Shown in pieces: positions 51,178-60,555 of a DNA stretch of 64,000 bases; the first letter of the stretch is position 1; every line of letters starts with the position of its first letter. Where the stretch lies: NCBI RefSeq assembly GCF_007752135.1, contig NZ_CP036298.1, positions 2,728,001-2,792,000 of the forward strand, given 5' to 3'. Below the pieces are notes generated by a model that saw only the letters and a list, made by a program, of their open reading frames with translations, ran no database searches and had not been told where the DNA came from. The translations under genes and the position numbers were made by a program. The stretch is from Aureliella helgolandensis (GTDB lineage: Bacteria > Planctomycetota > Planctomycetia > Pirellulales > Pirellulaceae).

Positions 51178-54100
51178 TCATTCTGATGGGGCGGGATCGG
51201 CTTCCTCTTGCGGCAAGTAGTTGGCAAAGTGGCGTTCGAAACGCGTGCGAACTGCAGCCATTCTGCTGATACATCCATCCGCCATCTGGGCGCCAGTGAG
51301 TGCGGTGGAGGGCTCTGCCTCCTGTTCCTGCCGTGTCGACTGTTGGACATGTAAAGTCGACAGAAGGAAGGCTAGGCGGTCCAATTCTTCGCTCGTTTTG
51401 GGCAATTCATGTCGCGCAGACATGTTCATCAGTCGGATTCCCGATTCTATCTGTCGCAAGAATTCATAGTCCGAAATCATGCTGGATGCCGTGGATTCGT
51501 CCAATGCACCGATGGCCTGCAATTGCTCGATTGCCAAGAGTGTGCCGGGGACCAAGCACTGTGGAGCAGTCTTGGCGTTGGCTAGCTGAAGGAATTGAAC
51601 ATCAAATTCGATATCCATGGTACCCCCGACGCCTCGTTTCAGATTGCAGTCGCCAGCACCTTGTTGCAATTGGTAGCGATGCTGATAGATCTCGCTGGCA
51701 GCGACGCTCGGATCGTCCACTTGTTGGAGGATCTCGCGCACACACTCCATCGCCGCTGCTTGAGCTCCCTGACTGCCCCAAATGGGACGTGCTTTGCAGA
51801 GAGCTTGTCTTTCCCAAATTTGCCCGCTCTGGTTCGCAAAATAGCGACGTAAGTCATTGATCGTGATGGCTAATTCACCGCTACGTCCCAGCGGCCTCAA
51901 GCGAACGTCGACATCGTAAAGTTTTCCCCCAGGGCCAACGCGGGTCACGGACTGGATAACTCGCTGCCCCAGTTGATTGAAGAAATGGCGATTGGTGGTG
52001 GGGGAGAACCGTCGGTCGGGTACGAGGCTGCGAGTGTAACCCTCGCCGTCAAACAGGAAGATCAGATCAATATCGCTATGGTAATTGGGCTCACGTCCAC
52101 CCAGCTTTCCTACCGCGAGTACTACCAATTCTGCAGCCTCAGCCCCTTCGTGGGCCATCGTCTGCTGGGGAGCGGGAAGATCGATTCGTCCTGAGGCTGC
52201 GTCATCGGGCAAGGATTCCAGCTGAGGATTTGCTGCAGTGGGTACCGCTGGTGAACGTTCCGGTATTGAGGCAGGGGGAGTCGCCGTCGGGTAGCTGCGA
52301 ACAGGCACGCCGAGCTGCCTCACCAAGCGGTGAAACTCGTGTTGGATGACTTTCTCTAAGCAGGCTTCTGCAATATCTGAGAGGGCTGCATGGGTTTCAG
52401 AAATGGTGTCTTTGCCCAGAATGTTACGCACTCCAACGCGAAGGTGCATGGAGTTCTTGAAGCTCTGCAGAATGGGACCGATATCATTGGCTCCGCGGCA
52501 TAAATCATCCAGCTGGTTCGCCAGGGCGTCGCGATCGAGCAGTGAATTGAGCATCAACGAATCAAGCAATTCGTCGATCATGCCTGGATTTCCAGTGAGG
52601 ATGCTGCTGAGGTAGACGCTGCCTGCACAAACGCGCACGCATAGGTCCATGGTGGCGGTGTTGGAGCTAAATAGCTCCCACAGCACCGCTTTGCCGCCGA
52701 TCGACTCGCTGACGTTGGCTAGGCTAATCAGCGTCGAATCGGGACTTGGGGTCGTGGCGATGCTAGCAAGTAGCTTGGGCGCGATCGCGGCGAGGAAATG
52801 CCGACAACGGCGCGTCGAGAGAAATTTGATGGACTCGACCGCCAAGTCTTGGAGGTGACGGTAGGCGGCTTGCGTATCTTTGAACCCATACTTGCCCAGC
52901 ACACTATCGATCGCCTCGGGTGTCGGCGAGGGATCGAGAATCAAATCGGTTTCGGGGGTTGCGGAAGATTCCTCATCGAAAGCCTCATGCAACAAATGCT
53001 CTAGGATTTTGCGATTTTGCTCGGTACGCTTGGCCAATTGCGAATGGAAGTCGCTGACTTGCTCTGAGAGGGAGGATGCGTCGAGCGAGGTTGAGCGGGC
53101 TGCTTGATCACCAGGGGCAGGCCGGTTGGCAGCAGCCTCTGTCGGAGATTCCTCGCGTCTAATGTCGTCTTGCCGCCGGCGATCGTCGCTGCGATCGGTG
53201 AGCCTTAGGCGCCGGACAAAGTTTTCCAGTTCCTTAGGATCACTAGGTAAAGTATGAGTCTGCCGATCGTACATGATTTGAAGGTAGTGCTCGAGCTGTC
53301 GTAGGTAGCAATAGTTTTCAGCCAGCAGGCTACCCTCCTCGCCGGTGATGCAACCGGCAACTTCCAGCTTACGCAACGCTTCAAGCGTGTTGTTGCACCG
53401 CACACGAGGTTCATCACCGCCATGCAGCAATTGCAAAAATTGCACAACGTATTCAATGTCACGAATTCCCCCGAAGCCCAGTTTTACATTGAGCAGTTCG
53501 ACGCCCTGCGACCGTGCGCGATGTTCAATCCTGCGTTTCAGTGCAGCGATGCCGGCAATGTCGGCGCTCATGAGGTAACGGCGGTAGATCCAAGGTTGAA
53601 GCTGCGAGAGCAGGGCTTCTCCCAGCTCGAAGTCGCCGGCCACCACTCGGGCTTTCAAGAACGCCTGACGCTCCCAGGTGCGGCCGAGCGAGTCGTAGTA
53701 GTTGAGAGTGTCTGCAAGGTCCATGACCAAGGCACCTTGCGTGCCGTGAGGGCGAAGGCGCATGTCGACGCGATAGGCAACACCGCGGGAGGTCGATTCG
53801 CTCAAATAGCGCACCAGCAATTGGCACAAACGTTGGAAATAGTCGTCAATCGCAGCCAGCTGCTCTGCTTCGCGCCCACGTTGGATCGGTTGCCGCGGGG
53901 TGTTGTAGACGAAAACTAGATCGATATCACTGGAGTAATTGAGCTCCGCTCCTCCCAGTTTTCCGAGGGCGATGATCGCAAATTCTACGGGGGAACCGTC
54001 CTGGTGGAGTGGCCGGGGGGAGCGCTGGGACTGCTCGCGGAGAGCACCCAACAATGCAGCTTGAAGAATAGCGTCGCACAACTCGGAGATTTGTTGCGTC

Positions 54101-54612
54101 ACTTTTTCTACCGGCTGTTGAGTGATGAAATCGCCGTAAGCGATTCGCAGCGTTTCCCGATGTCGGAAATCGCGAAGGGCGCGCATTATGCTCCGCGAGT
54201 CCCCGGCGACGTCAATTTCCGCAGCAATTTCATCTTTGAGGATTTGAACATCGACGGGGCGTCCCGCGGTCATCCTCAAGAGATCGAAGGCCTCTGAATC
54301 GGCTACCAATCGTTCCGCCATGTATTGGCTGGTGGAGAACAAGGCGAGCAATGTTTCCAGCGCATCGGGCTCACGTTCAAACAACGCGGCCCAAGATTGG
54401 GGAGATCGGGCTCCCTCCAAAAAACGACAAAGGTTGACCAAGACTCGCTCGGGATCGGCCAGACTTGGAAGCTGTTGTTCGAGTTGGTGAAGAAGGAAGT
54501 CGAAGAGGTCCGACGGCAATCCCAACGCCGCGAGTCCTGCCACATGGTGGGCTGCGGCGGTTGCGTCGGCAGTTCCGAATTTCTGCGCGATGGGTAGGAA
54601 TGTGTCCGACAT
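51178..54612 (-). CDS. glnE: Bifunctional glutamine synthetase adenylyltransferase/adenylyl-removing enzyme
   Basis: About 1144 residues from ATG 54612; the frame is open to 54687, but family alignment supports the later start. It adenylylates and deadenylylates glutamine synthetase in response to nitrogen status. Both nucleotidyltransferase domains carry the hallmark: IIALGKLGGAELNYSSDIDL in the N-terminal (deadenylylase) half and VLAVGKLGGREPNYHSDIDL in the C-terminal (adenylylase) half. KLGFGGIRDIEYVVQFLQLL and VGGTMDIEFDVQFLQL follow each. It is longer than the E. coli enzyme because of Ser/Pro-rich linkers between domains. It stands alone, without glnA or a PII gene nearby. Confidence 0.95.
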   Translation of the reverse strand: MSDTFLPIAQKFGTADATAAAHHVAGLAALGLPSDLFDFLLHQLEQQLPSLADPERVLVNLCRFLEGARSPQSWAALFEREPDALETLLALFSTSQYMAERLVADSEAFDLLRMTAGRPVDVQILKDEIAAEIDVAGDSRSIMRALRDFRHRETLRIAYGDFITQQPVEKVTQQISELCDAILQAALLGALREQSQRSPRPLHQDGSPVEFAIIALGKLGGAELNYSSDIDLVFVYNTPRQPIQRGREAEQLAAIDDYFQRLCQLLVRYLSESTSRGVAYRVDMRLRPHGTQGALVMDLADTLNYYDSLGRTWERQAFLKARVVAGDFELGEALLSQLQPWIYRRYLMSADIAGIAALKRRIEHRARSQGVELLNVKLGFGGIRDIEYVVQFLQLLHGGDEPRVRCNNTLEALRKLEVAGCITGEEGSLLAENYCYLRQLEHYLQIMYDRQTHTLPSDPKELENFVRRLRLTDRSDDRRRQDDIRREESPTEAAANRPAPGDQAARSTSLDASSLSEQVSDFHSQLAKRTEQNRKILEHLLHEAFDEESSATPETDLILDPSPTPEAIDSVLGKYGFKDTQAAYRHLQDLAVESIKFLSTRRCRHFLAAIAPKLLASIATTPSPDSTLISLANVSESIGGKAVLWELFSSNTATMDLCVRVCAGSVYLSSILTGNPGMIDELLDSLMLNSLLDRDALANQLDDLCRGANDIGPILQSFKNSMHLRVGVRNILGKDTISETHAALSDIAEACLEKVIQHEFHRLVRQLGVPVRSYPTATPPASIPERSPAVPTAANPQLESLPDDAASGRIDLPAPQQTMAHEGAEAAELVVLAVGKLGGREPNYHSDIDLIFLFDGEGYTRSLVPDRRFSPTTNRHFFNQLGQRVIQSVTRVGPGGKLYDVDVRLRPLGRSGELAITINDLRRYFANQSGQIWERQALCKARPIWGSQGAQAAAMECVREILQQVDDPSVAASEIYQHRYQLQQGAGDCNLKRGVGGTMDIEFDVQFLQLANAKTAPQCLVPGTLLAIEQLQAIGALDESTASSMISDYEFLRQIESGIRLMNMSARHELPKTSEELDRLAFLLSTLHVQQSTRQEQEAEPSTALTGAQMADGCISRMAAVRTRFERHFANYLPQEEADPAPSE

Positions 54613-55093
54613 AATTGGTGGCGCAAGTGGAAATGGCAATATTATAGCCCCACTGTTCCTTGCAGGGCGAGTGGTCACTCTGGCCACGGTGGATGGGGTA
54701 AAACACTATAGCAATTCACTGCATAACGGCTGGTGGATCTGGGAGTCCGCCAAATGGGTAAGGCTGGATTCGCTACTGCTGTCACGCGATTCGGGGAGCA
54801 TCACCAGCGTTCGCATTAAATGCGCATTGGAAACATGTGCATTGGAATCCGCAGTCCGTGAGAAGTGCAGGGGCGATTTCACTGCGAGGACGGAAAAAGT
54901 GCCTAAATCGCCTACTCGGCCTGCTGGGGCTCAATCTTAGGCTGGTTGGGCTTTCCCGCCATTTTTAGAAATCGACCTTTTTCAGGAATTGGCTGGGTGA
55001 GGCTCAGACGGGGTCGCGGAAACGGTAGCCGCTGACTAAAATCTGAACTCTAATGGACTGCGCAAATTCTTTTATTGCGCCAATTAAAATATC
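54613..55093. other. Intergenic between glnE and tRNA-Ser
   Basis: About 480 bases with no gene supported. It must contain the glnE promoter and the tRNA promoter. A short direct repeat, TGCGCATTGGAA/TGTGCATTGGAA, occurs near 54820-54850. Nothing else stands out. Confidence 0.45.
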
Positions 55094-55178
55094 GGATGGG
55101 TGGCAGAGTGGTCTAATGCGGCGGTCTTGAAAACCGCTGTACCGCAAGGTACCGGGGGTTCGAATCCCTCCCCATCCG
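55094..55178 (+). tRNA. tRNA-Ser (anticodon TGA)
   Basis: Acceptor GGATGGG pairs with CCCATCC, discriminator G, no encoded CCA. Anticodon loop CTTGAAA gives TGA, reading UCA/UCN serine codons. The long variable arm (TACCGCAAGGTA) is that of a class II tRNA. T loop GTTCGAATC is normal. Length 85 nt. Confidence 0.96.
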
Positions 55179-55222
55179 CTTTAAGGGTTCTAACCGCACT
55201 TGGCTGGTTGGTTGATGAGATT

Positions 55223-55846
55223 ATGTCCAATGTCTGCGAAGTCCATCATCCACTCATCGCGCATCACCTAACCATTTTGCGAGATCAGGCGACTCGGCCG
55301 GCTCTCTTTCGAGACTGTGTCCGGCGTCTTTCTACCTTGTTGGCGGTATCTGCCACCGGTGACCTGTCACTCAACGATCGCAGCGTCACCACTCCCATCC
55401 AGCCGACCGGTGGTTCCGCGCTTGCCCAGCGGATAGGAATTGTGCCGATTTTGCGAGCCGGATTGGGGATGGTCGATCCACTACTGGATTTGCTACCGGA
55501 TGCGGAGATCTGGCACTTGGGGATGTACCGTGATGAGGCGACGGCTCAGCCCGTTGAGTACTATTCAAAGTTGCCCCCCGGGAATCCTTGCGACGTAGGA
55601 TTTGTGATTGATCCGATGTTGGCTACTGGGGGAAGTATACTATCTGCTATCGAAGCTTTGCATCGTTGGGGTTGCCAGGATGTGCGGGTGCTGAGTCTGA
55701 TTGCCGCGCGGCCTGGAATCGAGCGGCTGCAGAGCGCGTTTCCGCAGGTCAAGCTGTTTGTCGCCGCCATCGATCCGGAATTGAATACCGACAATTTCAT
55801 CGTGCCAGGGCTGGGCGATGCTGGTGATCGCATTTTCAATACCTGA
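55223..55846 (+). CDS. upp: Uracil phosphoribosyltransferase
   Basis: A 207-residue salvage enzyme making UMP from uracil and PRPP. Start ATG 55223 is chosen because in-frame sequence upstream runs through the tRNA-Ser. Landmarks: [19 protein letters not shown] at the N-terminus, [20 protein letters not shown], the EYYSKLP flexible loop, [19 protein letters not shown] (PRPP-binding), and the C-terminal [12 protein letters not shown], the uracil-binding signature. Every family motif is intact. It starts 45 bases after the tRNA, an unusual but harmless proximity. Confidence 0.96.
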   Translation: MSNVCEVHHPLIAHHLTILRDQATRPALFRDCVRRLSTLLAVSATGDLSLNDRSVTTPIQPTGGSALAQRIGIVPILRAGLGMVDPLLDLLPDAEIWHLGMYRDEATAQPVEYYSKLPPGNPCDVGFVIDPMLATGGSILSAIEALHRWGCQDVRVLSLIAARPGIERLQSAFPQVKLFVAAIDPELNTDNFIVPGLGDAGDRIFNT

Positions 55847-55894
55847 GCTTTGCTTCCTGCGCCCTATCCCTTCTTGTGACGAGTCTTGTATTCC

Positions 55895-57004
55895 ATGAGT
55901 CGCTTTCTCCTCGTACTAACCCCCTTCGCGTTGACTTTGCTGGCGTGTGCGCCCGGACCAGTCGCATCTACCAAGGAGCGGCTAGTCGCATGGGCCGAAC
56001 TCGAGGCCGAGCTAGCGGAGCAACCCGCTGAGGAGCTGCGGGGACGCATTGCGCGTGTCTTGGAGACTGGTCGCACCGCCAGAACACTGAGTGCGAATGA
56101 AAACGCTGCTTGGCAAATCATGCACGGCGTCGCCTGCTATGGCAGCGACTTGTTGCTGCAGACGCCCGATCGCGGTGAGGTCTCAGCCGTCGAGTACGCC
56201 TTCACGGGAGGGCAGATTCATGGATTGGAAATGTATCCTGGAGTGGCCAGCTTGCCGGCGACTGGCCAGCCCGGCTTGCAGGCTCGATTAGAGCCGGGGA
56301 GCTATATCGGGCAGGGGCATGTCGACCAATGGATTGCCATCTGTGCGATGGCAGACCTGCCGCTGGAGACTCCTATTCAACTAGGCAGTCAGCAGTACTC
56401 TCTGGAGTCCTGGGTTCGGCAGGCTCAATATGACGCGACTCAGGGGCTGTTGGCCGAGTATGGTTGGACTCTGATCGCGCTGACTCACTACCTGCCGCAA
56501 GAACCCCAATGGAAGATCTCAACTGGGCAGACTGTTTCCTGGGAGCAATTGGTCGATCATGAAGTGCGGCAAGGTCTCGAAAGCACCGCTTGCGGCGGAA
56601 CGCACCGCTTGGCTGGGATTGTTCGGGCATTGCGTGCTAAGGAGAATCTGGGCCTGCCGGATACGGCAGTTTGGCAGCGTGCGAGGGCAATGGTGGATGG
56701 CTGCATCGAGGATGCCCGGCTAAACCGAGGCGCCGATGGCAGGCTCTCCAGCTACTACTTCGAACGGCCCGGCGGTACGCTGGATGCAACCGCCGAATTG
56801 GCCAGCGCGGGGCATGTCATTGAATTCCTCGCCCTGGCGCTACCGACGGAGCAGGAATTGGCCGCTCCCTGGGTCGAGGTTTCCGTGAATCGTCTGTGCA
56901 GCTTGCTGGAAGCTACCTCGGCAACGGAGATGGACTGCGGAGCGCTCTACCACGGGCTCAACGGGCTGAGAATCTACCAAGAACGTCGCTTCGGCGTTAG
57001 ATAG
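55895..57004 (+). CDS. Lipoprotein, hypothetical
   Basis: About 369 residues from ATG 55895 (an in-frame TTG at 55886 is less likely). A lipobox is visible in LTPFALTLLACAPG. The mature part is helical with conserved-looking patches AWQIMHGVACYGSDLLLQ, GHVDQWIAICAMADLPLE, and ACGGTHRLAGIVRALRAKEN, the last giving the feel of a (alpha)/(alpha)-barrel such as in prenyltransferase or ADP-ribosylation-like proteins. I recall such secreted proteins in Planctomycetes but no function. Same strand as upp, 48 bases downstream. Confidence 0.75.
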   Translation: MSRFLLVLTPFALTLLACAPGPVASTKERLVAWAELEAELAEQPAEELRGRIARVLETGRTARTLSANENAAWQIMHGVACYGSDLLLQTPDRGEVSAVEYAFTGGQIHGLEMYPGVASLPATGQPGLQARLEPGSYIGQGHVDQWIAICAMADLPLETPIQLGSQQYSLESWVRQAQYDATQGLLAEYGWTLIALTHYLPQEPQWKISTGQTVSWEQLVDHEVRQGLESTACGGTHRLAGIVRALRAKENLGLPDTAVWQRARAMVDGCIEDARLNRGADGRLSSYYFERPGGTLDATAELASAGHVIEFLALALPTEQELAAPWVEVSVNRLCSLLEATSATEMDCGALYHGLNGLRIYQERRFGVR

Positions 57005-57027
57005 CGCCGAATGGACAAGGTGGATCG

Positions 57028-57813
57028 TTAGGATTTTCCTAAGAGTGCTCGCGTTGCCGACGCAATGTTTGGCTGCCGCATCAGGGACTCGCCGACCAGC
57101 ATGGCTTGGACCCCTTTGTCCTGCAGGAGTTTCGCATCCTCGTAGCAGGTAATGCCACTTTCACCGACTAGAATTTTGTCGTCGGGAACCTGCTTTCGCA
57201 TGGCGAGCGTGTGCTGCAGGTCAACCTTGAATGTGTTGAGGTCTCGGTTATTCACGCCGACGATGTCGGTGCCCGTGTTAAGTACGTTGTCGAGGTTCGC
57301 TGGCAAGTAGAATTCCACCAACGCAAACATTCCCAATTCTCGGGTGAGTTGGTAGAGGCCTCGCAATTCTTGGCGGTTGAGGCATTCGGCGATCAGCAGA
57401 ATTGCATCGGCACCCGCCACGCGGGCTTCGAAGATCTGGTAGGGGTGGACGATAAAGTCCTTGCGCAGGACCGGGATTTGGACAGCTTGGGAAACCGCCG
57501 AAAGGTAATCCAGAGAGCCTTGGAAATACTCCTGATCGGTCAGTACGCTGAGGCAGGACGCGCCTGCCTCTTCGTAGGCTTGGGCAATTGCCACAGGATC
57601 GAAATCTTGGCGAATGACACCTTTGGAGGGGCTCGCTTTTTTGACTTCTGCGATCAAGCGAATAGGGGGACCTCCTTGCAGTGGTGCTAGAAAGTCACGA
57701 GCCGGTTGCGCTGCATCAGCCGCTTTCATGAGATCGCGCAGGGGGCGAGCGCGAATGGCTGCTTCGACTTCTTTTTTCTTGGATGCTACGATCTTTTGCA
57801 GAATTTCTGCCAT
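57028..57813 (-). CDS. trpC: Indole-3-glycerol phosphate synthase
   Basis: About 261 residues from ATG 57813. It closes the pyrrole ring to form indole-3-glycerol phosphate in tryptophan synthesis. Family landmarks are in order: ILQKIVASKKKEVEAA, IRLIAEVKKASPSKGVIRQD with the catalytic Lys, SVLTDQEYFQGSLDYL, VLRKDFIVHPYQIFEARVAG, ADAILLIAE, GVNNRDLNTFKVDL, and VGESGI near the C-terminus. All (beta)-strand active-site residues are present. A single gene here, with no other trp genes nearby, in keeping with the dispersed biosynthetic genes of the window. Confidence 0.96.
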   Translation of the reverse strand: MAEILQKIVASKKKEVEAAIRARPLRDLMKAADAAQPARDFLAPLQGGPPIRLIAEVKKASPSKGVIRQDFDPVAIAQAYEEAGASCLSVLTDQEYFQGSLDYLSAVSQAVQIPVLRKDFIVHPYQIFEARVAGADAILLIAECLNRQELRGLYQLTRELGMFALVEFYLPANLDNVLNTGTDIVGVNNRDLNTFKVDLQHTLAMRKQVPDDKILVGESGITCYEDAKLLQDKGVQAMLVGESLMRQPNIASATRALLGKS

Positions 57814-57889
57814 CGGGGGGCTTTCCGTGGAATCAAGGCGCGGCGCATGAGTGGGGAGCAACAAACAGAGGCTGCTTAGGGGCTAGAAG

Positions 57890-59461
57890 CTAGTGTTTGA
57901 AGTGTCGCACTCCGGTAAAGACCATGGAGATGCCATGCTCGTTGCAAGCGGCTATGGATTCATCATCCCGACGCGAACCACCCGGTTGAATGATTGCCGC
58001 CACGCCCGCTTCGGCCGCGGCGTGAATGGAATCGGGGAACGGGAAAAATGCATCCGAGGCGAGTACGCTTCCGGCGGCGCGATCCCCAGCCTTGCGAATT
58101 GCGATTTCAACGCTATCGACACGACTCATTTGTCCTGCCCCAACGCCGATCAAGGAGGTGTCCCGTCCCAGCACGATGGCATTGCTCTTCACATGTCGCA
58201 CCATTTCCCAGGCAAACAGGAGGTCGTCCCACAGCGAATCTTCCACTGGCGCGTCTGTCACCGTCCTCCACTGGCTTTGGAAGGCTGGCAAGGTATCTGC
58301 TTCTTGGACTAGGGCACCGCCGGCCAAAAAGCGAATGGTGCGTTCGGGGGCGAGCGGAAGCAGGTGCCCGACTTGCATCAGCCGAACATTGTCTTTCCAT
58401 TTGGGACGAGTCGTCAGAATACCCACGGCGCCGGCTTCGAAGTCAGGGGCGATGATCGCTTCAATGAAGCGGTTGGGTTCGACGAGTAGTTCGGCCGTTT
58501 CAACGTCCAGTGTACGATTGAAGCTGAGCACGCTACCAAAGGCACTGACGGGATCTCCATCGAGTGCTTTGCTGGCTGCCAAGGCGAGTTTTGTGGAGGT
58601 CGCTGCGCCACAGGGATTATTGTGCTTGATGACCACGGCGGCGGGCTGCGTAAAGCTCTTGGCAATGGAAAGCGCGCTGTCCAGGTCCAACAAGTTGTTG
58701 TAGGAAAGTTCCTTACCATGCACCTGGCGTGCGTTGACAACGCTCGCTCCGGAATCGCGAGGAATGCGATAGACGGCTGCCTTCTGGTGCGGATTCTCGC
58801 CATACCTCAGCTGTGTTTTGCGTTCGAGTTGAACGGTCAGATCCGATGGGAATTCATTGCTGCCCGACTCGGCCCTAAAGTACTCAGAGATGGCCAGGTC
58901 ATAGCTGCACGTCATCGCAAACGCTTCTTCAGCCATTTTGCGACGCAGGGCCAAGGTGGTCGCCTTGTCCGACTCGATGCTCGACAGGATCGCGCTGTAC
59001 TGCTCGGGGCGGGTCGCCACGGTGACCCACTGGTGATTCTTGGCAGCCGCCCGAATCAAGCTCGGCCCGCCAATATCGATTTGTTCAATCGCCTCTTCAC
59101 GCGTGACCCCCTTGCGGGCAATCGTGGCGGCGAAGGGATAGAGGTTTACGACCACGAGCTCAAAGCCGACGATATTCTCGTCCTGCATTGAATTCAGATC
59201 TTCCAGGTTGTCACGCCGGCCGAGAATGCCACCGAAGATCTTGGGGTGGAGCGTCTTCACGCGACCATCCATCATTTCCGGAAAACCGGTGTATTCCGCC
59301 ACATCGATCGAGTCGATGTTATGATCCGAAAGGTGGCGTCGCGTGCCGCCGGTGGAGTAGATTTCAACTCCACAAGCTACTAAGCCAGCCGCAAAATCGA
59401 CGAGGCCCATCTTGTCACTAACACTGATCAACGCGCGTCGAATTGGTCTATTTTCAGGCAC
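57890..59461 (-). CDS. purH: Bifunctional AICAR transformylase/IMP cyclohydrolase
   Basis: A 523-residue enzyme carrying out the last two steps of IMP synthesis. The N-terminal IMPCHase domain shows [46 protein letters not shown] and [14 protein letters not shown]. The C-terminal AICARFT domain shows [27 protein letters not shown] (catalytic Lys-His), and [18 protein letters not shown] followed by [14 protein letters not shown]. Length and motifs are normal. It precedes trpC on the same strand with 76 bases between, so the two may be co-transcribed by accident of position rather than by pathway. Confidence 0.97.
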   Translation of the reverse strand: MPENRPIRRALISVSDKMGLVDFAAGLVACGVEIYSTGGTRRHLSDHNIDSIDVAEYTGFPEMMDGRVKTLHPKIFGGILGRRDNLEDLNSMQDENIVGFELVVVNLYPFAATIARKGVTREEAIEQIDIGGPSLIRAAAKNHQWVTVATRPEQYSAILSSIESDKATTLALRRKMAEEAFAMTCSYDLAISEYFRAESGSNEFPSDLTVQLERKTQLRYGENPHQKAAVYRIPRDSGASVVNARQVHGKELSYNNLLDLDSALSIAKSFTQPAAVVIKHNNPCGAATSTKLALAASKALDGDPVSAFGSVLSFNRTLDVETAELLVEPNRFIEAIIAPDFEAGAVGILTTRPKWKDNVRLMQVGHLLPLAPERTIRFLAGGALVQEADTLPAFQSQWRTVTDAPVEDSLWDDLLFAWEMVRHVKSNAIVLGRDTSLIGVGAGQMSRVDSVEIAIRKAGDRAAGSVLASDAFFPFPDSIHAAAEAGVAAIIQPGGSRRDDESIAACNEHGISMVFTGVRHFKH

Positions 59462-59794
59462 CGAGATGCAGCTCTATCAATGGGGTTGCGGAAATGGAAG
59501 CGAACCTGTCCAACAGTAAGGTCACCACTGTATTCAAGGCCACCACTGTAAGGCCGACAGAGCAGGGGTCAAGGCGATTCATTGCTTAGGATCGCACTTC
59601 CGCCCTAATTGGTCCCGATGTGGGAACGGATATGACGGCCAGCAATAAAATATTGCTAGCTTCAAATATTGATCTTGGACCAACTTTAGGGCTCGACGTT
59701 TGGCTCAATGTCGGGTATTTTACCCGATTCTCTCCGGCACGACGCTGGGAAACCTATTGCATTTTGAGACATTTTGACGAGTTCGGAAACTGAT
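59462..59794. other. Divergent regulatory region between purH and rplU
   Basis: About 330 bases carrying both promoters. A short AAGGYCACCACTGTA direct repeat occurs at 59520-59550. I see no clear purine riboswitch or ribosomal leader hairpin. Confidence 0.45.
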
Positions 59795-60109
59795 ATGTAC
59801 GCCATAATTGTTGACGGCGGTCGCCAGTACAAAGTAACGGCTGGCCAGCGAGTAGATATTGACCTCCGTAAGGATGTCGCCACTGGAGACACTCTGGAGT
59901 TCTCGCAAGTCCTCGCTATTGGTGGCGATGAAGGACTCAAGCTTGGATCGCCTGCAATTGACGGTGCTAAAGTTACCGCCAAAGTCATCGGTGTTGAGAT
60001 GGGTGACAAGATTTACATCGAGAAGTTCCACCGCCGTAAGAACTACCAACGCCGAAATGGCCACCGCCAGCAGTACACTCGCGTTGAAATCGCTGAAATC
60101 GCCGGTTAG
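59795..60109 (+). CDS. rplU: Large ribosomal subunit protein bL21
   Basis: A 104-residue protein from ATG 59795, chosen over the open frame to 59774 because MYAIIVDGGRQYKVTAGQ is the family N-terminus. Further landmarks: VLAIGGDEGLKLGSPAIDGA, VTAKVIGVEMGDKIYIEKF and the basic HRRKNYQRRNGHRQQYTRVE tail, which binds 23S rRNA. bL21 is usually followed by rpmA (bL27). Here no rpmA-like frame follows; instead there are REP-like palindromes and a gene on the opposite strand. Confidence 0.96.
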   Translation: MYAIIVDGGRQYKVTAGQRVDIDLRKDVATGDTLEFSQVLAIGGDEGLKLGSPAIDGAKVTAKVIGVEMGDKIYIEKFHRRKNYQRRNGHRQQYTRVEIAEIAG

Positions 60110-60338
60110 GTCGCCAGCTTCCGCTGGAGGAGCAAGGGGTGGCCCGATTGGCCAAGTATTGCCCCTGCGAACCAGTCGATAGTTACAAGAGGCAGATCTC
60201 CAACGTTTGCACCCGATCGTAATCCCATCGCATTACGGTTGGGTTTTCTATTGCGCCTCCAGATTGTGTTCTCCAGGGGGTACCCGTCCACGCCGCCGCG
60301 GTGCCCTCGGAAATCGCAAATCCAGCCACCGCCCACCC

Positions 60339-60431
60339 GTAGCGTGGCCCTACCCGGGCCGTGACTCCCCTCTAGTAGCATGGTCCCCCGGGCCGTGGCT
60401 TCCTATTAGTAACACGCCCCCCCGGGCCGTG
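60339..60431. repeat. Cluster of three REP-like palindromes
   Basis: Three plus-strand copies 34-36 bases apart: at 60339-60363, 60375-60397 and 60408-60431. Each has GTAGCATGG or a variant, then a C-run and GGGCCGTG, able to form an 8-9-bp stem. Same family as at 12.2-12.5 and 25.0 kb. The remaining space from 60110 to 60555 holds no gene. Confidence 0.75.
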
Positions 60432-60555
60432 ACCTTCGCATGCCCCACTGTCCCCAGTCCCGTCTCAAAAAACGCTGTTGCGTTCCCTCTGCTCCCTCAA
60501 AGCCGCCTCTTTCAATACCTTTGGGCCCTCCGGCTGTCTCAATTGCTGGCGGTTT

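Noticed and set aside
54004-54297. Plus-strand frames within glnE
   Set aside because: Antisense shadows of a high-GC gene with strong family evidence on the minus strand.
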